Shown here: piece by piece, positions 1 to 7,214 of the stretch
Numbering within the stretch: position 1 is the stretch's first letter
Layout: each line of letters opens with the position of its first letter
Origin: Actinomycetales bacterium
GTDB lineage: Bacteria > Actinomycetota > Actinomycetes > Actinomycetales > Dermatophilaceae
Assembly: GCA_016710645.1 (NCBI GenBank)
Contig: JADJVI010000001.1
Span: forward strand, 1-27,740
DNA: 27,740 nucleotides
Direction: 5' to 3'
The notes under the pieces: generated by a model
The model's input: only the letters and a program-made list of their open reading frames with translations
Told to the model about the DNA's origin: nothing
The model's database searches: none
Translations under genes and position numbers: made by a program

Positions 1-174
1 CGCCTTCACCTTGCTGCTACGGCGCATGACCTTGCTGTAGCGCGGGTGCTTGACGCGGTCCTCGACCTCGACGACGACGGTTTTGTCCATCTTGTCGCTG
101 ACGACGTAGCCCTGCTTGGTCTTACGGTCGTTGCGGTCAACCGCGACCTGCTCGACCTTCTCCTGCTCGCTCAT
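1..174 (-). CDS. rpsQ: 30S ribosomal protein S17, 3' end missing at window edge
   Basis: Only the first 58 codons are present; the gene runs off the left edge of the window. The readable protein starts MSEQEKVEQVAVD and continues into the S17 core with the family stretch GYVVSDKMDKTVVVEVE followed by RVKHPRYSKVMRRSSK. S17 binds 16S rRNA early in small-subunit assembly. The ATG overlaps the rpmC stop codon (ATGA arrangement), which indicates translational coupling inside the S10 operon. A charged N-terminal extension of about 18 residues before the core is common in actinobacterial S17. Identification is firm; the C-terminus cannot be judged. Confidence 0.96.
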   Translation of the reverse strand, partial: MSEQEKVEQVAVDRNDRKTKQGYVVSDKMDKTVVVEVEDRVKHPRYSKVMRRSSKVKA

Positions 175-470
175 GCCTTCGCCTTCTTCTCGGCCTTGGC
201 GGCCTTCTTGTCAGCCTTGGTGTCGGCCGGCTCGGCCTTAGGGGCCGGCGCCGCCGAGATCCCGAGCTCGCGCTCGCGCATCTCGGTGTAGATCCGGGCG
301 ATGTCCTTCTTCACCGCGCGCAGCCGGCCGTGGCTGTCGAGCTGCCCGGTGGCGGACTGGAAGCGCAGGTTGAACAGCTCCTCCTTGGCCTTGCGCAGCT
401 CGTCGACGAGACGCTCGTCGTCGAACCCACGCAGGTTGTCGGGAGCCAGGTCCTTGGTACCCACAGCCAT
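171..470 (-). CDS. rpmC: 50S ribosomal protein L29 with Lys/Ala-rich tail
   Basis: This 99-residue protein has the helical-hairpin L29 core at about residues 8-70, with the recognisable segments ELRKAKEELFNLRFQSATGQL and IARIYTEMRERELG. L29 sits near the peptide exit tunnel and helps dock trigger factor and SRP in bacteria generally. Bacterial L29 is usually 60-75 residues long. Here about 28 extra residues follow, made almost only of Ala, Lys, Glu, Pro and Asp, and probably disordered. The gene overlaps rplP by one base (TGATG) and rpsQ by four bases, so it is translated within the S10 operon. Confidence 0.95.
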   Translation of the reverse strand: MAVGTKDLAPDNLRGFDDERLVDELRKAKEELFNLRFQSATGQLDSHGRLRAVKKDIARIYTEMRERELGISAAPAPKAEPADTKADKKAAKAEKKAKA

Positions 471-889
471 CAGATGTCACCACCCTCACGACGGACGAAA
501 CGGCACTTCATCGGCAACTTGTGCATGGCCAGACGCATGGCCTCGCGGGCCACCGGCTCCGGCACACCAGCCAGCTCGAACAGCACGCGTCCGGGCTTGA
601 TGTTGGCGATCCACCACTCCGGCGAACCCTTACCGGAACCCATCCGGGTCTCGGCGGGCTTCTTGGTGAGCGGACGGTCCGGGTAGATGTTGATCCAGAC
701 CTTGCCGCCACGCTTGATGTAGCGGGTCATGGCGATACGCGCGGACTCGATCTGCCGGTTGGTGAGGTAGGCGGGCTCGAGAGCCTGGATGCCGTACTCA
801 CCGAAGGCGATCGTGTTGCCACCCTTGGACATGCCGTGGCGGTCCGGGTGGTGCTGCTTACGGTGCTTGACGCGACGTGGAATCAACAT
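470..889 (-). CDS. rplP: 50S ribosomal protein L16
   Basis: The 139-residue protein begins MLIPRRVKHRKQHHPDRHG and contains the conserved L16 segments GGNTIAFGEYGIQALEPAY, RGGKVWINIYPD, KPAETRMGSGKGSPEWWIA and GRVLFELAGVPEPVAREA. L16 contacts the A-site tRNA elbow region of the 50S subunit. Its length is standard for the family and no residues look aberrant. It starts 2 bases after the rpsC stop codon and shares one base with rpmC, in the canonical S10-operon order. Confidence 0.98.
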   Translation of the reverse strand: MLIPRRVKHRKQHHPDRHGMSKGGNTIAFGEYGIQALEPAYLTNRQIESARIAMTRYIKRGGKVWINIYPDRPLTKKPAETRMGSGKGSPEWWIANIKPGRVLFELAGVPEPVAREAMRLAMHKLPMKCRFVRREGGDI

Positions 890-891
890 GG

Positions 892-1728
892 TCAGGCCTG
901 CTCATTCTCGGTGCCGACAGCGACGGCCACGGGGGCCTGGGTCGCCTCGGCCGACTCGGGCGCTCCCTCGGGAGCGTCGGTGGACGGCATACGGTCGCCG
1001 CGGCGAGCGCGCGTCGGGCGGTCGGCGCCGTCGCGACGCGGGCCACGGGGGGCGCGCGGGGCGGCAGCCTGCTGCTGGGCGAGCTCGCGGGCGGTGAGGT
1101 CGCCCTTGTAGATCCACACCTTGACGCCAATGCGGCCGAAGGTCGTCTTGGCCTCGTAGAAGCCGAAGTCGATGTTGGCGCGCAGCGTGTGCAGCGGGAC
1201 CCGACCCTCGCGGTAGAACTCCGAGCGGCTCATCTCGGCGCCGGCCAGACGGCCGGAGCACTGCACCCGGATGCCCTTGGCGCCGGCGCGCAGGGCGGAC
1301 TGCATGCCCTTGCGCATCGCGCGACGGAAGGAGACACGCGCCGAGAGCTGCTCGGCGATGCCCTGGGCGACCAGCTGAGCGTCGATCTCGGGGTTCTTGA
1401 CCTCGAGGATGTTCAGCTGGACCTGCTTGCCGGTGAGCTTCTCGAGCTCGCCGCGGATGCGGTCGGCCTCGGCGCCACGGCGACCGATGACGATGCCGGG
1501 ACGCGCGGTGTGGATGTCGACACGGACGCGGTCACGGGTGCGCTCGATCTCCACGCGGGAGATGCCGGCGCGCTCCATGCCCTTCTCCATGAGCTTGCGG
1601 ATCTCGACGTCTTCCTTGACGTAGTCGCGGTAACGCTGACCCGTCTTGGTCGAGTCTGCGAACCAACGGCTCTTGTGCTCGGTCGTGATGCCGAGGCGGA
1701 AGCCGTGCGGGTTGACCTTCTGTCCCAT
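892..1728 (-). CDS. rpsC: 30S ribosomal protein S3
   Basis: The 278-residue S3 starts MGQKVNPHGFRLGI. The type II KH domain lies in the first half, with its RNA-binding loop visible as GIVIGRRGAEADRIR. The C-terminal domain contains RVQCSGRLAGAEMSRSEFY and GRIGVKVWIYKG. S3 lines the mRNA entry channel and belongs to the ribosomal helicase site. The core ends near residue 215. The last roughly 60 residues are an Arg-rich and then acidic, low-complexity tail, as often seen in actinobacteria. The ATG overlaps the rplV stop by one base. Confidence 0.98.
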   Translation of the reverse strand: MGQKVNPHGFRLGITTEHKSRWFADSTKTGQRYRDYVKEDVEIRKLMEKGMERAGISRVEIERTRDRVRVDIHTARPGIVIGRRGAEADRIRGELEKLTGKQVQLNILEVKNPEIDAQLVAQGIAEQLSARVSFRRAMRKGMQSALRAGAKGIRVQCSGRLAGAEMSRSEFYREGRVPLHTLRANIDFGFYEAKTTFGRIGVKVWIYKGDLTARELAQQQAAAPRAPRGPRRDGADRPTRARRGDRMPSTDAPEGAPESAEATQAPVAVAVGTENEQA

Positions 1729-2147
1729 CAGCGGGTTCCCTTCCGGCTCCGCGCCGCAGCAATCTCCGGCTGCGACACAACGACAGTGATGTGGCTGGTG
1801 CGCTTGTTGATGCGCGACGCGCGGCCCTGCGCCCGGGGGCGGAACCGCTTCATGGTCGGACCCTCGTCGACGAAGGCGGCCGAGACGACCAGCGCGCGCT
1901 CGTCGAACGCGGCGGAGGCCTGGTCGGCCTTGACACGGGCGTTGGCCATGGCGCTCTGCAGCACCTTGCGCACCGGCTCCGATGCCGCCTGCGGGGCGAA
2001 CATCAGCGTCGACACGGCCTCGGTGGCGGACTTGCCACGAATGAGGTCGACGACCCGGCGGGCCTTCATCGGGGTGACGCGCACGTGGCGAGCCACGGCA
2101 TACGCCTCGACGGCGGGTTCCACGATCTGCTTCTCCTTGGTGGCCAT
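1728..2147 (-). CDS. rplV: 50S ribosomal protein L22
   Basis: The 139-residue protein carries the L22 signature ARHVRVTPMKARRVVDLIRGK, with the loop region FRPRAQGRASRINKRTSHI. L22 lines the exit tunnel through its extended beta-hairpin, and mutations there cause macrolide resistance in other bacteria. The residues seen here look normal. An N-terminal extension of about 20 residues precedes the core. The gene overlaps both neighbours by a single base. One copy of the GTATGCCG motif lies in codons for Tyr-Ala near the N-terminus (+ strand 2097-2103). Confidence 0.97.
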   Translation of the reverse strand: MATKEKQIVEPAVEAYAVARHVRVTPMKARRVVDLIRGKSATEAVSTLMFAPQAASEPVRKVLQSAMANARVKADQASAAFDERALVVSAAFVDEGPTMKRFRPRAQGRASRINKRTSHITVVVSQPEIAAARSRKGTR

Positions 2148-2428
2148 CAGCGACGACGACCCTTCTTGTCGTCCTTGACGTGACCCTTGAAGGTCCGCGT
2201 CGCGGCGAACTCGCCGAGCTTGTGGCCGACCATCGACTCGGTCACAAAGACCGGGATGTGCTTGCGGCCGTCATGCACGGCGAAGGTGTGACCGAGCATG
2301 TCCGGGCTGATGACCGAACGGCGCGACCACGTCTTGATGACGTTCTTGGTGCCGGCTTCGTTCTGAGCGTCCACCTTCTTCTGAAGGTGATCGTCGATGA
2401 AGGGGCCCTTCTTGAGGCTACGAGGCAT
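2147..2428 (-). CDS. rpsS: 30S ribosomal protein S19
   Basis: The 93-residue protein begins MPRSLKKGPFIDDHLQKKV and contains IKTWSRRSVISPDMLGHTF and VHDGRKHIPVFVTESMVGHK, all classic S19 segments. S19 lies in the head of the 30S subunit next to S13 and the A-site tRNA. Length and sequence are normal. It starts 18 bases after the rplB stop, and its own stop overlaps the rplV start by one base. Confidence 0.98.
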   Translation of the reverse strand: MPRSLKKGPFIDDHLQKKVDAQNEAGTKNVIKTWSRRSVISPDMLGHTFAVHDGRKHIPVFVTESMVGHKLGEFAATRTFKGHVKDDKKGRRR

Positions 2429-2446
2429 CTGTCAACGGCTCCTTGA

Positions 2447-3283
2447 TCAACGCTTCTTACCGGACCGGCGGCGACGCACAATGAGCTTGTCGCTTTCCTT
2501 GTGGGCCTTGCGGGTGCGGCCCTCCTGCTGACCCCACGGGGACACCGGGTGGCGTCCACCAGAGGTCTTACCCTCACCACCACCGTGCGGGTGGTCGATC
2601 GGGTTCATGGCCACACCGCGGACGGTCGGGCGCTTGCCCTTCCAGCGCATCCGGCCGGCCTTGCCCCAGTTGATGTTGCTCTGCTCGGCGTTGCCGACCT
2701 CGCCGATCGTCGCGCGGCAGCGCGCGTCGACGTTGCGGATCTCGCCGGACGGCATACGGAGCTGGGCGAAGGGACCATCCTTGGCGACCAGCTGGACGCG
2801 CGAACCGGCCGAGCGGGCGATCTTCGCGCCGCCGCCGGGCCGCAGCTCGATGGCGTGGATGACCGTACCGGTCGGGATGTTGCGCAGCGGCAGGCTGTTG
2901 CCGGGCTTGATGTCGGCCGAGGGGCCGGCTTCGATGGCGTCGCCCTGCTTGAGCTTGTTGGGGGCCAGGATGTAGCGCTTCTCGCCGTCGGCGTAGTGCA
3001 GCAGCGCGATCCGGGCTGTGCGGTTGGGGTCGTACTCGATGTGAGCGACCGTCGCCGGCACGCCGTCCTTGTCGTGACGACGGAAGTCGATGACGCGGTA
3101 GGCACGCTTGTGGCCACCACCGATGTGCCGGGTGGTGATCCGGCCGGCGTTGTTACGGCCACCGGTCTTGGCGATCGGTCGGACGAGCGACTTCTCCGGG
3201 GTGGACCTCGTCACCTCGACGAAGTCCGCCACCGACGAGCCACGACGGCCCGGCGTGGTCGGCTTGAACTTACGGATACCCAT
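2447..3283 (-). CDS. rplB: 50S ribosomal protein L2
   Basis: The 278-residue protein starts MGIRKFKPTTPGRRGSSV. It contains the OB-fold segments and the C-terminal signature MNPIDHPHGGGEGKTSGGRH, which includes the conserved histidine near the peptidyl transferase centre. The terminal KLIVRRRRSGKKR tail is typical. L2 is a primary 23S rRNA binder required for subunit association. Length is normal for bacteria. The gene follows rplW after a 27-base gap, the largest gap between rplD and rpsQ. Confidence 0.98.
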   Translation of the reverse strand: MGIRKFKPTTPGRRGSSVADFVEVTRSTPEKSLVRPIAKTGGRNNAGRITTRHIGGGHKRAYRVIDFRRHDKDGVPATVAHIEYDPNRTARIALLHYADGEKRYILAPNKLKQGDAIEAGPSADIKPGNSLPLRNIPTGTVIHAIELRPGGGAKIARSAGSRVQLVAKDGPFAQLRMPSGEIRNVDARCRATIGEVGNAEQSNINWGKAGRMRWKGKRPTVRGVAMNPIDHPHGGGEGKTSGGRHPVSPWGQQEGRTRKAHKESDKLIVRRRRSGKKR

Positions 3284-3310
3284 GTGTGTTTCCTCTTAGT
3301 CCTACCGGCG

Positions 3311-3610
3311 TCAGGAGACGCTGCCGAAGATGTCGATCGTGCCCTCGCGGAGGGTGACGATCGCGCGCTTGGTGTCCTTGCGCTTGCCCAGCCCGAAGCG
3401 GGTGCGGCGCACCTTGCCCGGACGGTTGAGCGTGTGGACCGAGTCGACCTTGACGCCGAAGATCTTCTCCACGGCGATCTTGATCTCGGTCTTGTTGGCC
3501 CGCGGGTCGACGACGAAGGTGTACTTGCCGGCGTCCAGGAGCGCGTAGGACTTCTCGGAGACGACCGGCGCGATGAGGATGTCGCGCGGGTTCTTCTCGT
3601 GGATGCTCAC
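3311..3610 (-). CDS. rplW: 50S ribosomal protein L23
   Basis: The 99-residue protein starts MSIHEKNPRDILIAPVVSEK and includes YTFVVDPRANKTEIKIAVEK and VHTLNRPGKVRRTRFGLGKR, which are typical of L23. L23 is the main docking protein for trigger factor and SRP at the tunnel exit. The start codon overlaps the rplD stop (ATGA), so the two are translationally coupled. Length is normal and nothing unusual is visible. Confidence 0.97.
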   Translation of the reverse strand: MSIHEKNPRDILIAPVVSEKSYALLDAGKYTFVVDPRANKTEIKIAVEKIFGVKVDSVHTLNRPGKVRRTRFGLGKRKDTKRAIVTLREGTIDIFGSVS

Positions 3611-4581
3611 TTGCTGTCCTCCTTGGAAGCGCGGCTGCCGGCCTTGGTGAAGCCAGCGGCCTCAGCGGCCTTGGCGGTGCGGAACCACACCTCGGCCACG
3701 GTCGCGTCGTACCAGCGGCCGTCCGGCTCGTGGTAGAGCATCGAGTCGGCGTTGCCCTTGATGTCGAAGCCCTCGGGCGCGGAGCCGTCGGCCAGCGGGG
3801 CGGCCGAGTCGGGACCGAAGTCGCGGGTCTCAGCGGCGGCGTCCGAAGCGTCCGCAGCGGGCGCGTCGACGAGGGTGGCCGCCTTGGCGGGCTTGTCGGC
3901 CTTCTCGGCCTTCTCAGCCTTCTCAGCCTTCTCAGCCTTCGCGGGCTTGTCAGCCTTCTCAGCCTTGGCCGGAGCAGCCTCACCCAACTCGACACCTGCG
4001 CGGCCGACGAAGGCCTCCAGCGCAGCGCGGGTGAAGACCACCTCGTCGGAGCACAGCACGTCATAGGTGTTGAGCTGGTCGGCCATCAGCACGTGCACGT
4101 TGCCGAGGTTGCGCACCGACTTGAAACCGGCGACGTCGCCGCGGTCGAGCACGACGAGCAGCTTGGGCAGCGTCGCGACGCCCGCGAGCGCCTTAGCGGC
4201 TGCAGCGGTCGAGGGGGCGTCACCGGAGACGAGCGCGTCCAGGACGTGGACGCGGCCGTGGCGGGCCCGGTCGGAGAGGGCGCCACGCAGGGCAGCGGCC
4301 TTCATCTTCTTGGGGGTGCGCTGCGAGTAGTCACGCGGCTGCGGGCCGTGGACGATGCCACCGCCGGCGAACTGCGGGGCGCGAGTCGAACCCTGACGGG
4401 CGCGGCCGGTGCCCTTCTGGCGGTAGGGCTTCTTGCCACCACCGGAGACCATCGCGCGGGTCTTGGTCGCGTGCGTGCCCTGACGAGCAGCCGCGAGCTG
4501 GGCCCCGACGACCTGGTGGATCAGCGGGATGTTGACCTGGACGTCGAAGATCTCCGCGGGGAGGACAGTCGTGGTCGCCAT
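3607..4581 (-). CDS. rplD: 50S ribosomal protein L4 with long C-terminal extension and extra domain
   Basis: Residues 1-200 form a normal L4, with the tunnel-loop region GGGKKPYRQKGTGRARQGS at about residues 47-65 and FAGGGIVHGPQPRDYSQRTP after it. Bacterial L4 is usually 200-220 residues, but this one is 324. Residues 201-270 are a low-complexity linker with an AEKAEKAEKAEKA run and then an acidic Ala/Asp stretch. Residues 271-315 form a compact aromatic-rich segment containing IKGNADSMLYH and TVAEVWFRTAKAAEAAGF. This pattern resembles the small domain called sunset on some actinobacterial proteins (recalled, not searched). Codon usage in the extension matches the neighbourhood and the frame is open throughout, so a frameshift is unlikely. 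L4 binds 23S rRNA and also autoregulates the S10 operon in some bacteria. Confidence 0.96.
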   Translation of the reverse strand: MATTTVLPAEIFDVQVNIPLIHQVVGAQLAAARQGTHATKTRAMVSGGGKKPYRQKGTGRARQGSTRAPQFAGGGIVHGPQPRDYSQRTPKKMKAAALRGALSDRARHGRVHVLDALVSGDAPSTAAAAKALAGVATLPKLLVVLDRGDVAGFKSVRNLGNVHVLMADQLNTYDVLCSDEVVFTRAALEAFVGRAGVELGEAAPAKAEKADKPAKAEKAEKAEKAEKADKPAKAATLVDAPAADASDAAAETRDFGPDSAAPLADGSAPEGFDIKGNADSMLYHEPDGRWYDATVAEVWFRTAKAAEAAGFTKAGSRASKEDSK

Positions 4582-4586
4582 AAGGA

Positions 4587-5252
4587 TCAGGCTCCCTTCG
4601 CGGCGGAGCGGATGAGGACGACGCCGCCACGGGGGCCGGGAACGGCACCCTTGACCAGCAGCAGGCCCTTGTCGGCATCCACGGCGTGGATGATGAGGTT
4701 CTGGGTGGTCTGGCGCACGCCGCCCATGCGGCCGGCCATGCGCTGGCCCTTGAAGACGCGGCCCGGGGTGGCGCAGGCGCCGATCGAGCCGGGCTTGCGG
4801 TGGTTGCGGTGGGCACCGTGCGAGGAGCTCACGCCGGCGAAGCCGTGGCGCTTCATGACGCCCGCGAAGCCCTTGCCCTTGGTCGTGCCGGTGGCGTCGA
4901 CCTTCTGGCCGGCCTCGAAGGTCGTGGCGCTGATCTCCTGGCCGACCGAGTACTCGGCGGCGTCGGCGGTGCGCAGCTCGACGAGGTGACGGCGCGGCGT
5001 GACACCGGCCTTCTCGAAGTGACCCTTCATCGGCTTGTTGACCTTGCGAGGGTCAATGTCGCCGTAGGCCAGCTGAACGGCGGGGTACCCGTCCGCGTCG
5101 CCGCGGACCTGGGTCACCACGTTCGGACCGGCCTGGATGACGGTCACCGGGATGAGCCGGTTGTCGGCATCCCAGACCTGGGTCATGCCGAGCTTGGTGC
5201 CCAACACTCCCTTGACGGTGCGCTCCCGCGCAGCGGTGCTCATGACAGTCAT
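4587..5252 (-). CDS. rplC: 50S ribosomal protein L3
   Basis: The 221-residue protein contains GVLGTKLGMTQVWD near the N-terminus. Later it has KGKGFAGVMKRHGFAG and HRNHRKPGSIGACATPGRVF, which form the long loop reaching toward the peptidyl transferase centre in L3. Two in-frame ATG codons lie three codons apart (5252 and 5243). I kept the first, since both have a purine-rich stretch upstream and the choice is not decisive. The gene lies between rpsJ and rplD with gaps of 13 and 5 bases. Confidence 0.97.
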   Translation of the reverse strand: MTVMSTAARERTVKGVLGTKLGMTQVWDADNRLIPVTVIQAGPNVVTQVRGDADGYPAVQLAYGDIDPRKVNKPMKGHFEKAGVTPRRHLVELRTADAAEYSVGQEISATTFEAGQKVDATGTTKGKGFAGVMKRHGFAGVSSSHGAHRNHRKPGSIGACATPGRVFKGQRMAGRMGGVRQTTQNLIIHAVDADKGLLLVKGAVPGPRGGVVLIRSAAKGA

Positions 5253-5265
5253 GTCTCTCGAGTCC

Positions 5266-5574
5266 TCAGAGCTTGATCTCGATATTCACGTCCGCCGGCA
5301 GGTCGAGACGCATGAGCGAGTCGACGGCCTTGGGCGTGGGGTCGATAATGTCGATGAGGCGCTTGTGCGTCCTCATCTCGAAGTGCTCGCGCGAGTCCTT
5401 GTACTTATGGGGTGACCGGATCACGACGAAGACGTTCTTCTCCGTCGGCAGCGGCACTGGGCCGACGACCGTGGCGCCCGCGCGGGTCACCGTGTCGACG
5501 ATCTTGCGGGCCGAGCTGTCGATGACCTCGTGGTCGTAGGACTTCAGCCGGATGCGGATCTTCTGTCCCGCCAT
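5266..5574 (-). CDS. rpsJ: 30S ribosomal protein S10 (NusE)
   Basis: The start at 5574 gives a 102-residue protein, MAGQKIRIRLKSYDHEVIDS, which is the canonical S10 beginning. An upstream start in the same frame would add ten non-conserved residues, so I rejected it. The conserved segments SPHKYKDSREHFEMRTHKR and DLPADVNIEIKL are present. S10 acts in the 30S head and, as NusE, in transcription antitermination. It is the first gene of the operon and is preceded by a leader of roughly 280 bases with no gene in it. Confidence 0.98.
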   Translation of the reverse strand: MAGQKIRIRLKSYDHEVIDSSARKIVDTVTRAGATVVGPVPLPTEKNVFVVIRSPHKYKDSREHFEMRTHKRLIDIIDPTPKAVDSLMRLDLPADVNIEIKL

Positions 5575-5890
5575 CGAAAGTTCCGTCTCTCTCTCGCCAA
5601 ACACCTGCCTGGGTGGCTACCACCGGATAGACCCCCGCGGTCGGGCGTGTCGCGCCCCGCTCCGCGGCCCGTCCCATGGCACTCTCGTGCCCGAGTCGGG
5701 TGTCGTCGATCCGGCCGTGGCCGGAGCTTGCGCTTCCCCCGGGCCACACGTGGTGTCCGAGCCGCTGAGGACCCGTGTGGATCCGCTTGTCAGCCGGGGG
5801 GCGGCGGTGTCGGCTCTGGTTCCACCCAGGGCACGACGCCGCGCGTCAAGCAACCGGTCTAGTGTGCCAGAGGTGTCATCCCCGGTCCAA
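5575..5890 (-). promoter_or_regulatory. Candidate S10 operon promoter and long leader
   Basis: On the minus strand TTGGAC (5885-5890) and CACACT (5861-5866) are separated by 18 bases, a plausible sigma-70-type -35/-10 pair that overlaps the end of the eamA reading frame. Transcription would start near 5855, leaving about 280 untranslated bases before rpsJ. The leader contains no convincing ORF. It has several GC-rich dyads, for example CCGGCC..GGCCGG at 5711-5724. In other bacteria S10 leaders mediate autoregulation by L4; whether this one does is inference. The promoter match is imperfect. Confidence 0.4.
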
Positions 5891-6778
5891 ATCGCCTCGG
5901 ATCTGAGCCGGTCTGGGGGTGCGGCTGGTCTGCCGAAAGACCGTCACCGCGACGCCGCTCAGCAGCAAGGCTCCCCCGAGCAGCGCCCAGCCACTGGGTC
6001 GCTCCCCACGGGCCAGGTATGCCGTCGCGAGGCCGACGACCGGCACGAGCAGCGAGAACGGCGCCACTTGGGCAGCCGGGTGCCGGGACAACAGCGAGTT
6101 CCACACGCCGTAGCCGAACAGTGACGCCAACACCGCCGTGTATGCCGTGGACGCCCAGTTCGCGACGGTGAGGTGAGTGAGCGCCTGCCCCACGGCATAC
6201 GGGCCGTTGACCGCACAGGCGAGCGCCAGCAACGGGATCGGGACCACGAGACCCGACCACACGGTCAGCGACAGCCCGTTGACCCCACGCAGCCGGCGGG
6301 CGGCGATATTCCCTGCGCCCCAACACGCCGCAGCGGCGACGCACAACCCCAGCGCGGGCAAGGGCACCGCGGCCCCTCGGCCGGCCGCGATGATGCTGAG
6401 GCCGGCCAGCCCGAGCGCGGCGCCGACCGCCTGGGCGAGGGTCGGGTGTTCGCGCAGTAGCACCGAGCCGAACACCGCCGTGAAGACGACCTGCACCTGC
6501 AGCACGAGCGAGGCCAGCCCGGGCGGCATACCGGCGGCCAGGGAGGAGTAGAGGAAACCGAACTGCCCGACGCTCATGAGCAGTCCGACCAGGGCGACGT
6601 CCTGCCAGCGGCCCCGCGGGCGGGCGATGAAGAAGACCGCCGGAAAGACGACCGCGCAGAAGCGCAGGGCGACGAAGACCAGCGGAGGCACACCCGTCAG
6701 GCCCCACTCGATGACAACGAAATTCGCTCCCCAGACGACCGTCACGAGCACGGCCAGGACGATGTCGCGGGGAGTCAC
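5876..6778 (-). CDS. eamA: EamA/DMT-family exporter, EamA-like (cysteine/O-acetylserine exporter type)
   Basis: The GTG at 6778 gives a 300-residue protein beginning VTPRDIVLAVLVTVVWGANF, the usual length for the family. The frame stays open another 309 bases upstream, but that part encodes unlikely Arg/Pro-rich residues and holds repeats, so I excluded it. About ten hydrophobic segments are visible, arranged as two EamA repeats. The first contains NFVVIEWGL and LASLVLQVQVVFTAVFG; the second contains GNIAARR and APFSLLVPVVGLATAYL. These stretches closely resemble what I remember of E. coli EamA, an inner-membrane exporter of O-acetylserine and cysteine pathway metabolites. Substrate here is inferred. 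The gene stands alone between the membrane-protein cluster and the S10 operon. Confidence 0.85.
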   Translation of the reverse strand: MTPRDIVLAVLVTVVWGANFVVIEWGLTGVPPLVFVALRFCAVVFPAVFFIARPRGRWQDVALVGLLMSVGQFGFLYSSLAAGMPPGLASLVLQVQVVFTAVFGSVLLREHPTLAQAVGAALGLAGLSIIAAGRGAAVPLPALGLCVAAAACWGAGNIAARRLRGVNGLSLTVWSGLVVPIPLLALACAVNGPYAVGQALTHLTVANWASTAYTAVLASLFGYGVWNSLLSRHPAAQVAPFSLLVPVVGLATAYLARGERPSGWALLGGALLLSGVAVTVFRQTSRTPRPAQIRGDLDRG

Positions 6779-6903
6779 GGGGTCGACTCTGTCCGACCGG
6801 AGTCGGGTCGGCCAGCGAGTATCGGCGCGTGGGCAGGCAGCAGGCCCCACGCCGTGGCGACACCCGGGCGCCCGACCTATCCTGACGTGGCCGAGGCGCC
6901 GGC

Positions 6904-6983
6904 ATGCCGGGAGGCCCTCCCACCGGCCGACCATGCCGACCTCCACGGCTCCCGAATGCCGGGAGGCCCTCCCACCTGCCGAC
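6904..6983 (-). repeat. Two 28-bp direct repeats with GC-rich hairpins in the 7041/eamA intergenic region
   Basis: Near-identical 28-base units lie at 6904-6931 and 6956-6983, with a single mismatch. Each contains the inverted repeat GGGAGG-c-CCTCCC. They lie 57-137 bases downstream of the last gene of the 7041-11690 cluster. They may form tandem intrinsic-type terminators for that transcript, although no U-run follows. The rest of the 262-base gap (6779-7040) holds no convincing gene; the eamA promoter must lie there but is not obvious. Confidence 0.5.
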
Positions 6984-7040
6984 AATCGCCGACCGACGGG
7001 TGGCCGCTTCGAGGTGTTCGGCGAAGCCCACGGTTCGCGG

Positions 7041-7214
7041 CTACAGATCAGCCCGGTTGAGGATACGAACGGCCACGGCCAGGGCACCGCACGACCACAT
7101 GGCCAGGGCCGACCAGGCGACCCACGTCGCCCGCCCCGACGTCGGCGCAGTCACCAGCTCCAGGTCCGACAGGTGGTTGACCGCCGACATCCCGCCGAGG
7201 GTCGGCATGCTCAT
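7041..7214 (-). CDS. Small single-TM protein, candidate immunity peptide
   Basis: This 57-residue ORF begins with an ATG that overlaps the stop of the upstream ABC ATPase gene (ATGA), which is good evidence that it is translated. Residues 1-29 are mostly polar and include HLSDLELVTAPTSG. Residues 30-51 form one hydrophobic, Trp-rich segment, WVAWSALAMWSCGALAVAV, followed by RILNRADL. I do not recognise a family. Small membrane proteins of about 50-60 residues commonly provide self-immunity in circular bacteriocin loci, so an immunity role is a reasonable guess. A second secreted peptide is an alternative, because LSDLEL faintly resembles leader-peptide motifs. It is the last gene of the cluster. 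Confidence 0.6.
   Translation of the reverse strand: MSMPTLGGMSAVNHLSDLELVTAPTSGRATWVAWSALAMWSCGALAVAVRILNRADL

Noticed and set aside
3850..3980. Frameshift or fusion artefact as the cause of the long L4
   Set aside because: The frame is continuous, the linker is clean Ala/Lys/Glu repeat, and the terminal segment looks like a real conserved domain.
5575..5604. Ten-residue N-terminal extension of S10
   Set aside because: The canonical MAGQKIRIRLKSYD start is present and the extension is not conserved in the family.
6779..7087. N-terminal extension of the EamA protein to about 400 residues
   Set aside because: The extra part is Arg/Pro/Gly-rich, overlaps repeated DNA, and the 300-residue form from GTG 6778 matches the family length and start.
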